Below, one piece after another: positions 1 to 12,717 of a stretch of 64,000 bases of DNA. Positions within the stretch are counted from its first letter, which is position 1, and each line of letters opens with the position of its first letter. Position numbers and translations under genes: made by a program. The stretch comes from Pilaira anomala (taxonomy: Eukaryota; Mucoromycota; Mucoromycetes; Mucorales; Mucoraceae): NCBI GenBank assembly GCA_025716855.1, contig JAIXMQ010000050.1, positions 124,001-188,000 of the forward strand, read 5' to 3'. The notes under the pieces are model-generated. The model had not been told where the DNA came from, did not search any database, and saw nothing but the letters and a program-made list of their open reading frames with translations.

Positions 1-2901
1 TGGGTATCAATTTAGCTACAGCAGATACTATTATCATTTGGGATTCAGATTTTAATCCTCACGCTGATTTACAAGCCATTAGTCGTGCACATCGTATCGG
101 ACAAAATGACATGGTCTTAATCTTTCGTTTTATGACACGTCTTACTGTCGAAGAAAAAGTTTTACAGATCGGTAAGAAAAAGATGGCCTTGGAACATGTA
201 GTAGTTGAACGTATGAATGAAACTGAAGAGGAGCAAATTGAAGATATTGAGTCGATCCTTAAGTTTGGTGCTGAAGCCCTATTCGCTGATGATGATTCAA
301 AAGATGTGCACTATGATTCTGCTGCCATTGACAGCTTGTTGGACCGCGAAAAGTATCGTGAAGCAGCTATTGAAAAGCAAAAACAAGAAATCGAAGCTGT
401 TGAAGCAGGAAAGGCAAAGGCTGCTGAACAAGGTCTTAACTTTTCTTTTGCAAAAGTTTGGAAAGCAGATGGAACGGTAGATGAGCTTCCCTCCGATGCA
501 GACGATGTTGAAGGAACTACCTCTGAAGATTTCTGGCAAAAGTTTTTGAAAGAAAGGGAACTTGAGGCAGAAAGAAAGAAAGAGGAAAAGAGATTAGCGG
601 AAGAGAATCTTGGTAGAGGTGCACGTAAAAGAGCTGCAATTGTAAGTAAAATATTTATAGAGAAAAAAAAAATGTTCTTAACGTGTAATTTTATAGAAAT
701 ACAGTGAAAACTATAAATATGCTGGTATAATGAAGGAGCCCGAAGATAATGATGGTGTGTTTACTGCTGACAATTTAGATGAGGATTACGACAATGATCT
801 TTTACCTGTAGTAGGGCCCATCACGGAAGCTCAAACTATTAAGAAACAAAAGAAGCAAGCATTGGTAACACAAAGTCAGGGTTCAATAGTCGTATTTAAA
901 GCGAATAAACCTGTAGTACCTTTCGAATTCGATGAAAATTACAGAGAGAATTTTTTCGCAGAAATATTTCACTATTCAGTCCCTTATTTACGTAGGATCA
1001 AATCTGTTTCTACTATAGCTTTTAATGACGGCTCAGCTGGAACTCCTGCTTATAATGCTACAGTACAGCAATTGTATTCCCAGTTAACTACTGAAATCAA
1101 CACTCGCTTTAGGGCACACTTTTTAAATCAGTATAATGAAGCTAAGAAGACACTGAAAGATACTTATGCTGTCGAAAGTCACTATCAAGGTCAAATAAAA
1201 CTTCTTAATGCTCATCTCACACGCCTCCACCAATTTATACAAAATGATTTATCGGCTCATTTTAGAGAATTATATGAAGCACGCAAGCAAGCAGAAAATG
1301 AAGCTGCTGTATCAGAACAAGCCCATGCTTTCGCTATTGAGAAACAAAAAATTGCTCAAAAACAAGCTGACCTTGCTCGAAAGAGAAGGCAACAAGAGCT
1401 TCAAAGAGAACAAGAGGAAAGAAATAAATCCCAAGCTGCCAAATTAAAAAAGATTACTTTGAAACAACAAAACCAACCAACTGCGGATACACAACCGACG
1501 CAGTTTATACCATCGCCTTATAGTCAAACTCCCGCCGCACTTATGAACGAAGCCCATAAACAATCACAAAATATAACTTCACAAAATGAGCAGCAAAATC
1601 AATTGTTAACACAACAAGAATTACAATCTCAACAAGCTCAATGGCTTGCTCATCAGCAGACATCCATACACTCTCATCAATCTGATCAACGAGATACCAC
1701 GGTGCAGGCTCATGCTGATACTCAATTAGAAGCACAACGAATTGCACAAATGGGAGCGCATTTGAGAAACCAATATAAAACACAATCTGCTCAACCACAA
1801 GATCAGCAGAATATCAAATTTAAACAAGCTCAGTTCTACTCGTATCTGCATTCTCAACAACAAGCTCAACAACAAGCTCAACAACAAGCTCAACAACAAG
1901 CTCAACAACAAGCTCAACAACAAGCTCAACAACAAGCTCAACAACAAGCTCAACAACAAGCGCAACAACTAGCACAGCGACTAGTACAACAACATGCACA
2001 AAAACAAGCACATCAACAAACACAACATCAAGCGCAAGCTCGACAAACACAACAAGTACTGCAACAGGCACTGCTACAAACTCAACAACAAACTCAACAA
2101 CAAGCCCAACAACAATCTCAACAACAAGCACAGCTGCAAGCACAGTTACAAGCACAACTACAAGCACAACAACAAGCACAACTACAAGCACAACAACAAG
2201 CACAATTACAAGCACAATTGCAAGCACAACAACAAGCACAACAACAAGCTCAATTACAAGCACAACAACAAGCTCAGTTACAAGCACAACAACAAGCTCA
2301 ACAACTAGCACAACAACAAGCACAACAACAAGCTCAATTACAAGCTCAGCAAGCTCAACAAGCTCAGCAAGCTCAACAAGCTCAGCAAGCTCAACAAGCT
2401 CAACAAGCTCAACAACAGCAAACACATATCTCATCTTTACCACAAACTCACGCCCAACTTTCACCTGAAGTGGTCATGCAATTAAATACTTATATTACAC
2501 AGCATGCCGGAGAAAATATTAGCCTGCAAGAGTTGCTGGAGATGTTGACTAATAAATCTGCAGAAGCAAATGAACGTAAAAAACAAGAGGCGGTAGAAGA
2601 AAAAAGACGTAAGGAACAAGAAGTAGCGGAAAAATTACGTAAAGAAGAAGAGGCTACACAAAAACGTCGACAAGAAATTGAAGAAGAGTCGAGGAGACTA
2701 CGAGAGATGCAACAAAATTTAAGTGCTAACAGTCCAACTCAAATGCATAATCAACCACAATTAGGCTATGTTAATCCAACCGAAATTTCTAAGCTAAATG
2801 AACAGTATTTTCGAAATGTAGATCCAGATGTTTTAAGTATGATGTTTAGTAATCCGCCACCTTTTAATGATAATAATAACGGATCACAAGGAAATGTGTA
2901 A
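1..2901 (+). CDS. CHD-type chromatin-remodelling helicase, 3' part
   Basis: The gene enters from the left edge. Exon one runs to 641 and exon two from 697 to the TAA at 2901, joined in phase 0 (GTAAGT donor, TTATAG acceptor). The first residues, starting GINLATADTIIIWDSDFNP and followed by QAISRAHRIGQ, are motifs V and VI of the Snf2 ATPase C-terminal lobe, so this is an ATP-dependent nucleosome remodeler. The next charged region (VEERMNE, KFGAEALF, DDS..VHYD) fits the segment after the ATPase in CHD3/CHD1-like and Mit1-like proteins. About 947 residues are visible. From about residue 580 the tail is dominated by Gln-Gln-Ala repeats, followed by a charged coiled coil of K/R/E-rich heptads (about 2570-2720). 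ATPase lobe 1 and any chromodomain or PHD finger lie outside the window, so the CHD subfamily cannot be fixed. The repeat tail is likely disordered. Confidence 0.85.
1855..2420 (+). repeat. Minisatellite encoding a Gln-Gln-Ala tract
   Basis: A 9-bp unit, CAACAAGCT, is repeated almost perfectly from about 1857 to 1960. It then degenerates into CAA/CAG/GCA/GCT/CTA variants until about 2420, with a last block of 6-bp CAAGCT/CAGCAA units. All units stay in frame with the remodeler and encode Q-Q-A, L-Q-A and Q-A. The perfect block suggests recent expansion by slippage or unequal exchange; the older flanks are diverged. Confidence 0.95.
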
Positions 2902-3354
2902 AAAAGAATCGCAAAATAATAAAATGAATAAATAATCAGTGTTTATATGTATATGTAATTTTTGTTCTGCCGCTTTTTTTTGCGACTCGTTTAGTACCTA
3001 ATTAAGTTTTTTCTTGGCAGAAACTTAAAAGGCAGAAAAAGAGCTTTTTTAATATTTTTTTTTTTTTTTTTTTGTATGGGATCCGAGGATCCGGTTTTAT
3101 TTTAAGTCCTTTAAAAGTAGCTTTTTTAATAAAAAATTATACGATGGAAATACTTATCAGATTAACTTCAGTGTTTCAACATACTCTTGAATAAAATATA
3201 ACATACTATGCCATTTTCAAACATATCCTATCAAACTTTATTCTTACCATATTAGGGCCTTTTGTGTGTAACTTATACATTATTTGTTAACAATCGTCAT
3301 TATTATTCCTTATTTCTCTTTTATTATTATTTCTCATATCGATAACTTAGAAGT
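2902..3354. other. Intergenic spacer, remodeler to nuclease-helicase
   Basis: No gene is seen. The stretch holds T-runs (one of about 20 T at 3053-3073) and a near-palindrome of two GGATCC sites separated by GA (3079-3092), which could form a tiny hairpin. It must contain the remodeler 3' UTR and the promoter of the next gene, both in + orientation. No clear TATA box was recognised. Confidence 0.6.
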
Positions 3355-6300
3355 ATGATAACTCTATCCTCAAGCGACAAACGGGTACAATATACGCGTG
3401 ACAAATTAAAAAATTATGTAGTAGACGACTCAACATTCTTTTCTTTTTTTTTTCTTGTAGAACGAAGGAAATCAACTTCCGGAAGCCAGATATTCCATTT
3501 CGTCATTGGCGAGTGCAATTCATTATAATTGTAAAAAGCATATCTATTTACTTTCCAGATCTGTTAAGAGAGAAGTACGCATTATCGATAGCTTGAAAGA
3601 TGCTCATTGCGATCGTGGTAATGCGTTTGAAAAGGACTTGTTTGAAAGACATGAATCTGTCATGATAGATCACACAAACTCGACCGATTTTAAAAAAGTT
3701 TTGCATGAGGCTGAAGTAGGTACCTACTTGTGTCAACTCAAATTTAAGTTACCCGAATCGTTTTATACCGACGTGATCCAAAATACTACTTCTTATCGTA
3801 TTAACAACTTTATACCCGATTTCTTATACATTCATCAAGATCCTGTCACCAAGACCCGAAAGATTTTGATTATTGATGCGAAATCGTCTAAAGAGATGTC
3901 AAAATCACATCAGTTTCAAGTCGCTTCTTACGCCTTCTTTTTAAATTACTTGATTCAAGATATACGTAATATAGAGATCGACAATTTGGGCGGTGTTTGG
4001 TTACCGAGTGATTTAGAGAAACCCGTAACATTTCGTATTGATTTAATACTTGAAAAGGTCAAGTATATTTATTTAGACACGTTGATTTCAGTCTCAAACA
4101 ACTCTAATCCGGAATGGGTACTTGGAAAGCAATGTAGTGGCTGTCAATTTATTCAACGTTGTAAAGAAGATGCGGGCGGTACTGTACGGTCCATCCCTTA
4201 CATGAATGAATCAAAGGCCACTCGATTAAAAGAAAACGATCTAGTTGAAATCGAAGATTTATCTGAAATGTTACAAAATTTGAAGATTGAAAACAAAGCA
4301 TTAGCTCAATCCATGACTGGGTATGAACATTATGTGGATGCTTATACCAAAAAAACAGCTCAGTTTATGGGTTATGCCTCGGTCAAGGTGGCAAAAGAGG
4401 TGGATCATTCCATATATATATACCTTCAATTAGACAACTTTTCTCAGATGCCATTTGTCTATCGTATTGAAACCATTGAAGTTGAGACAAGTGAAAAAGT
4501 ATTAAAAAAGGTGTATGTCACAAATTACGAGCAACATTTGAATGATAGGCGTGTAATCTATAGTGATTTCATAGACAATTTTGTGCGTGATTTAGCCACG
4601 ACACTCGAAATGATGCATGAACTCAATTCGCGGTGTTTGATCTATGTGTACAATGCACAAGAAAAAAAGGTGATTCAAAAAATCTTAAAAGATGTAGTAT
4701 CCTCTGAAGGAAAAGATCTTGTCAGCTTAGACCAGTCAAGTAAAAACAGAATTATCTCTGATGCGATGCGTTGTCTTGTTGTACTATTTCAAGATACTCA
4801 ACTTTTAGGCCTTCCGGGTATTATTAATTTTCCCGAAATGGATGACATACAACGTACTTCATCTGTAGGAAGATTTGTGAGCATTGAAGATTTATTACAA
4901 GATAATATAGCACTTGGTGTGCCTGGATTCTATGACATTGTAGATGCCGTGCAATGGATGGCGACTTCTTACGTGAATGGTAAAAACCGAGATATTTCAG
5001 GCTTTGATCAAATGGACATCTTTAATTCATGGAAATCAAATAAATTGAGCCAAGTAAGAAGATTTGTCAAGCAGCGTTTCTTTTGGTTACAAGAAATTAT
5101 GGATAACTATTGGCTATTGGCAAATATCTACATGGCAGAAACTGATACAGAGCTGTTCCCCTTAATCTGCAAACCCTTTCGATGGCCATCTGTGACACCT
5201 TTCCGACATCATATTCTTGCTAAACTTGTATTTTTTAGGCAGCTAGAGTGTATCAGATCATGTGATGAAATTCGAATGGACCGTATTCGAGATTTATCAA
5301 GAATAGATCACTCGGGTAGTTCTGATGAAATAAGTATTGGTGGTTTGGTATTAGAATTTCAAAGACAAGAAAAAGTTAATCAATATGTAACACATCTCTA
5401 TTTCTCGGTTCGAACATTGACAAATGGACTTAATCTTCAACAAAAGTTAGATCGACTTAATATTGATACCTTCAAGCGTTACATTCTTGTACCCGATACA
5501 AGAGAACATATTATTGATACTATTCGATATTCAGATTTACTCTATGTTAACAAGACAGATTATTTTACGCATGCTATTCGATGCGTCAACATAATTGATA
5601 TCAAGGAAGACGAATTAGTTCTATCCGGATCATCTATTCCTAGACTATGGAACCATACAAGATATCGACTTTATCATCGATATATTGATTTCACGACTAT
5701 AGCCAATATTGAGGGCTTAAAAAGAATCGATCAAGAAGAAGGACTTGAGGATGTTGTGGTAGATATACAATCATCACTTTTATTTTCTATTTGTTTAGTA
5801 ATATTTTTTTACATGTAGAAATTAATTCAAGACCCTAATAACTGGGCAAACAGTAATAACGATAATCTCTTTAAACTGGATGCAAGCAAAAGCGCTATTA
5901 AACTTCGAGAGGAATTCTCAATGTCTCCTTCACAAAAAGATATTTCAGCCAGTATCTTTGAAAAGAGACTACAAATTATTTGGGGTCCACCTGTAACTAA
6001 GATCATTACATTATGTACATACATATTTTTTTTTAAACTTATACATTATACTTTACTTGTTTAGGGATCGGGAAAAACAGAGTTTTTAGCCTTATTTGTA
6101 AACTGGTACATTCGATACTTCGCACAGAACAACTCTAAATCAAAGGATTTACTAATTGGAGTTACTGCATTTACACGTGACGCTATCTTTAACTTGCTGA
6201 AACGTATTGAAAAGATACAGAAACGTCATGGGGTAGAAGATCAGTTTAAAATCGTTTATGTATATGGAACTAAAAATGAAAGGACTTTTGAAAAAGATTC

Positions 6301-7824
6301 CAATATAATAGGCTGTCCCTGGAATGAATCTTACTCCATTATTCGTGCTATGAAAAGGGATGAAACCCAAAATAATATTTATGTAATGGGTGCGACTGTT
6401 TGGAGTTGGGAAAGAATCAGGGCAAAATGGAAAACGTTTCAACACTGTGATATGATGATTTTAGACGAAAGTACCCAGGTAAAAATATAACTAGACATTT
6501 TTTTTTTTTGCTTTTTTTTATCTATTTAACCTTTATTTTTGAATACATACATAGGTGCTGGTGTCGGATGCATTGTTAGCAGTTGCTTGTCTGAAAAGAC
6601 CCAATGGGAAATTGATTGTTGCAGGAGATCATATGGTAATTACATACATACTACTTATCTAAATATATATATATCACTTCTTTATAAACATATTTATGTG
6701 TATATGTAAAATATATTGCTAATGTTCTATCTTTTTTTTTTTTGAAAGCAATTAGGACCTATTATCAAGAATGATTATTCCGAAACAGTATCAGGTTTAA
6801 ATGATCCATTGCTATTTGGGTCTATTCAACAGTGCCTGATGCGAACAAAAGAAAATCATGCAATTCCCACCCGGGAATTTTTATTGCAGAAAGGTGCATT
6901 GCATGACTTTGGACCTAATACGCTACAGTTAAAAGATAATTGGCGTATGGTAAATATAATATAGATATATATATACATACACACACACACACACATATAT
7001 ATATATATTTATTTATTCAATAACTATTATATAGAATCAAGAGTTAAATGACTTCTTTAAACAAGTCTATGGACCTGACTATACTTCACGTTATCCAAAG
7101 ATAAAACTTCATTTAAATTGGAATAATATAAATGATTCAATCAAAAACTTTGAACTAATCAAATCTATTTTAAATCCTGACCAATCTATTTCACTAGTTA
7201 AACTAAAGTACACTAATGTGAACCAAATGTATAATATGGTTGAAATTGAAGCAGATATCGTTCAACAACTTGTACGCGTTTACTTAACAGCTAGGGAGAA
7301 AAACCCATCAATCTCACAAATTCCAATCAATCGGGATCGTGATGAACCTACAGTGATGGTGGTTACACCATTTAATAAACAACGTATTGCTATTCAAAGA
7401 GTCTTGGACAAATCGATTCCAGTAGACACGGTTGAGAAGATGCAAGGGCAAGAATGTGACTTGATCATTGCTTGCTTTTCTTGTAGTAACAAACGAGCCA
7501 ATGTAAATGAATTTATACGTGATTTCAGAAGATGGAATGTAGCTTTATCGCGTGCTAGGTAATATATACATGTATATACTTTAATATATATATATATATA
7601 TAAATTTGTATAAACTAAACCCTTGTCGTTTGTACGTACACAGATGTAAAGTGATTATTCTGACTGTAGATGATATTATTAATCCTAATCCTACACAAGG
7701 TGTTTTACAATCCTTCGACAAGACTCTTGAGCCAACAGATGGCTGGGCCCTTTTATGTCTTTTACAACACTGGGCAAAGAAAAATAATTCCACTTGGGAC
7801 TGGCCTATCGATCATACTTTATAA
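3355..7824 (+). CDS. RecB-like nuclease fused to SF1 (Upf1/Dna2-type) helicase
   Basis: Predicted exons: 3355-3384, 3461-5758, 5819-5992, 6065-6478, 6555-6635, 6749-6949, 7035-7558 and 7644-7824. Phases agree throughout and give about 1300 residues. The N-terminal half is a PD-(D/E)XK nuclease: IPD near residue 130, IIDAK near 148, a QxxxY motif (QVASY) near 162-166, and a Cas4/RecB-like cysteine set C-x2-C-x5-C near 234-243 that may bind Fe-S together with an upstream Cys. The C-terminal half is an SF1 helicase: Walker A GPPGSGKT (about 832-839), DEST (about 968), GDHMQLGP (about 997-1004), KMQGQECD, and VALSRAR near the end. The domain order matches Dna2, but the nuclease and the following IEDLSEML-type segment look more like bacterial TM0106-family nuclease-helicases. 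A role in DNA end processing or nucleic-acid surveillance is inferred. The first 30-nt exon is the least certain part. Confidence 0.8.
6978..7012. repeat. (AC)n(AT)n microsatellite in an intron
   Basis: A run of about ten AC units followed by AT units lies inside the intron between the sixth and seventh exons of the nuclease-helicase gene, just before its TATATAG acceptor. Confidence 0.9.
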
Positions 7825-7904
7825 AACATTTTTTTTTATTCAAGTCTAGACATATATAATTTTTTTTTAATAAAACAAAAGTGAAGTACAGTTTTTTTTT
7901 TTTT

Positions 7905-9642
<1,738 letters not shown>

Positions 9643-10619
9643 TTTATTTTGTGTGTGTGAGTATTTGGTATGTCAAATATTATGTAATAATAATAATTAA
9701 AAAAGAAAAAAAAAAGAAAGAAGAAAAAAAAGAAAATGCCATACAGTTTTTAATATTTAAAGAAAAAAAAGTATATAAAAATCAGGTGTATGGTTGATGT
9801 TTGAACCGTACTGTTAGTAAATGACGTGGCTCACGTATTATAAAATTCACCTCTTTCTTGCCTTCTCTTCAGCCTAAAGAAAAGAAGAAGTATGCATTAA
9901 ACTTTATTTTGGCGCGCGATAATATCGAAAGAGTTCACTTTATTCAATTAAACAAATGAATCTGTATCTATAGTTTCTATACAGTTTAGTAACTCTTTTT
10001 CTTTTTTTTTTTCAATATGTATGTTGGTAGTTATTTTATCCCTTATTTTTGACTGCCTCCGTGTCTATATTTGTATACTACAAAAAAGCCATTTTTTTTT
10101 TTGCCACTTTTTTTTCTTAAACGACATCTTAATGTATTCAACTAATTTAATCAGTTTTTATTATCATTGTCCTGATTTGGTCAGATAACTTGCTAAAAAG
10201 GTTTTTTTTTCGACCTTTTTTTTTTCCTGGTTGAAAAATGAACTGATAGGATTCCTCTTTTCCCTCTTTTGGGAAACTCAAAGTGTTTCATAACTGAGGG
10301 AATGAGATCCACGGGCTTAAATAATGGGGGGACTAGCTAATTGCATTATGTATTCCCACAGTTCATACCTCTAACTCTTTTTCTTCTTACTCTTTCCTTC
10401 TAGCACTTACCCTTGGGCTCAACTGCTGTTATAAATTTGGCGATCTGTTTCTATGGTAACACCTGATACAACACAACAAAAGAAAAAAAAAAGATTTTCA
10501 TCAAAAATCACACGCCGGATTTAAAGATAAATTTGAAATGTGTTACTATGAAAACGGAAAGCATTCCGTTTATTTTATGCAAAGTATCACATGATTGTCA
10601 AAGTAGTATAATTATTTTT
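9643..10619. other. Intergenic region upstream of forkhead gene
   Basis: No convincing gene. The stretch is rich in A- and T-runs and must hold the forkhead promoter (minus strand) and the Tim50 3' end. A short minus-strand piece at about 9850-9876 reads like a terminal exon (acceptor TTTAG, then AEEKARKR and TGA). No matching upstream exon was found, so it is not annotated. Confidence 0.5.
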
Positions 10620-12221
10620 TTATTGTTGTTCAGGAGAAGATTGAGGAGGAGGGGGAGCTAAAGGTTGACCCGATGCTGCTTGAGTCATTAAATCCCAAAC
10701 TGACATCTTCATTTCCTTCATCATTTCCATTTGTCTTTCCATATCTTGTGCCATAGCTTCTTCTTGACTCTTCTTTTGCTGTTCAAATTCAGAAGCAAAG
10801 GTTTCTCTAACATGTTTTCTCATTTGTTCCAAATAAGTGGGTGGAGGTCCTTCAACTTGGGCTGGGCTTGATCCACCACCTAAAATAGAACCCAAATTAC
10901 GCTTAGTCTTTTTAGACTTTTGCTCTTCTTCCCATTGTAATCTATGCATTCTGTTCATTTCTTGTTCACGTTTAGCCCATTCAAGAGGATATATTCCCCT
11001 TCAAAACTCTTCAAGACAGGTCTAATATCCTCAGGTGTAGTCAAAGCAACAGCTATAAATTGCAGAAGTTAGTATTATTCAATCTCTCGTAAAATCCTTA
11101 TAGACTTCTTTTTTTACCTTCCAAGAATGGAATATATTCTAAAAGACCTTGATCATTCACTTCTCCCTTCCATGGCTTTAAAGCAATACCATTTTCAGGT
11201 TGCATGCTGAATGCTTCGGGGTTAGAATCCATAATAATCACTTTACTTAAATCACGGTTCAAATGAGATAAATCTTTGACATATTTTCCGTCGACATAAC
11301 GTGTGGCTTCACGATAAAGTCTGTACATGGCATATTGGTAAGGATCGAGTTTATCCAAAAGAGGCACAGCATTCTAAAATGTCCAAATTTTAGCTGTCCA
11401 ACCAAATAACGTAATATTCTATCAACTTACTAATGAGGATTGAGAGGTGAAAATGACAATTTCATAGAATTGAGAGAGGTAAGAGAGGAAATAATCTACA
11501 CCGGGTCTCTTTGCGTGACGCCAGCCATGCTCTTTCTATATAACCCATTAATATTTTCATTCACTATTTTTTTTTTTTTTTTTGAAGAGAATTAAACTTA
11601 CATCCCAGGTAGAGTGAATCAAAGTTTCATCCATATTAATAACCAAAGTATAAGCACGACGGTATGGCTCAGGCAATGGATCAGGGAGAAGTTTATCCCA
11701 CATAGGATCACTCATACCTTGTTGGAACTCATTGAAGCGGTCACGACAACGGTTAAAAGCAGCAGAGAGTGGATTATTCTCAACATACTATCACAATACT
11801 CTATTAATTTTTCATGCCAGTCTTTATAAATAATGCTATCTCTTTACCTTGTCTTCTCTTCCATCCTCGAAAGGACGACCTATATTTTATATCGCTTTAG
11901 AAAAAAAAAACCCTCAATGACACTCATAAATGACAACTTACCGAAATAGAATAAAGTGCCAAGACCGAGACCGGTGATGACACCTGTAGTTAAAGCAATT
12001 TCCTTGTACTTGTTATCCTTTTCACCCTTTGCTTTCAAAGGCTTTTTATCACTTTTAGGAAGAGTGGCTTTTCCTTTTGTGCCTGTTTTTTGTGCTAATA
12101 CTTCCTCGGCCAACTTATGAGCCGAAGAAGAAGGACCGGTAGGTGTGTTAGATGAGGTATAAGTTCTCTTGAGTGCAGCAGATGCTGTTCGTTGTAATTG
12201 GGATACAGTTCTACTAAACAT
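10620..12221 (-). CDS. TIM50: Tim50, TIM23-complex import receptor
   Basis: Seven minus-strand exons are predicted: 12221-11942, 11879-11848, 11787-11602, 11535-11431, 11373-11118 and 11052-10620, the last carrying one frame break (with the break counted as separating two parts of one exon, six genomic exons). The start at 12221 gives a presequence ([19 protein letters not shown]) rich in Arg and Ser and lacking acids. A single membrane segment (about residues 75-93, [14 protein letters not shown]) follows. The intermembrane-space part is an FCP1-like domain: [33 protein letters not shown], and [19 protein letters not shown]. The first catalytic Asp of the DxDxT/V motif is replaced (NMDET), in keeping with Tim50 being a binding protein and not an active phosphatase. 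The gene binds presequences and passes them to Tim23. A one-base deficit near 10996-10999 shifts the frame before [11 protein letters not shown]; it is probably a sequence error. Confidence 0.88.
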
Positions 12222-12717
12222 TATTAAGAAAATAAAAATAAGCAAACCCCTCCCAATAATTGACGTATCAATGCTTGAACTAATGGAAATTTACAGAAAA
12301 ATAGTGGCTTGTCCCCCTTACCCTCCATGCCGGGGTATAATTGATTTAAATTTCCGCTGACAGCTTTTTGCTGTCTCGCATCAAAGACTCGGTAGTTTTT
12401 ATTTTATACGGTTGCTATAGAAACCAGACAATGACAATTACTATAAATGTGATCGAAATAAACATGTAAAGGAATAATATTTACTAATAACAAATTTTCC
12501 AACATTTCTTAAAATCGAATTTACCATTATTTGTTCGTTTTGCCTTTTAAATAGAACTGTTGTATCTTTTTTTTATACAATTTATATTTCTCGGATCAAG
12601 ATTATTTGAAGTATTTCTCTTTACTACTTTTAATACCATTTTCTTTAATTTATTTTTCATAATTTTTTATTTTTGCTGTGCTTGCTCTTTTCATATTTCT
12701 AGTTTGATTCAATTAGA
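12222..12717. other. Divergent promoter region Tim50 / glucan synthase
   Basis: The stretch separates two divergently transcribed genes, so it must hold both promoters. It is AT-rich with no recognisable RNA gene. A T-rich stretch (12560-12710) lies immediately before the glucan synthase start. No canonical TATA box close to either start was recognised. Confidence 0.6.

Noticed and set aside
1726..2464. Long minus-strand and shifted ORFs over the Gln-Gln-Ala repeat (Val/Leu-rich, Leu-rich, His/Asn/Lys-rich)
   Set aside because: They only mirror the in-frame repeat of the + strand gene; composition is that of a translated simple repeat.
9850..9876. Minus-strand terminal-exon-like piece ending AEEKARKR
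   Set aside because: No upstream exon, start codon or conserved context could be found for it.
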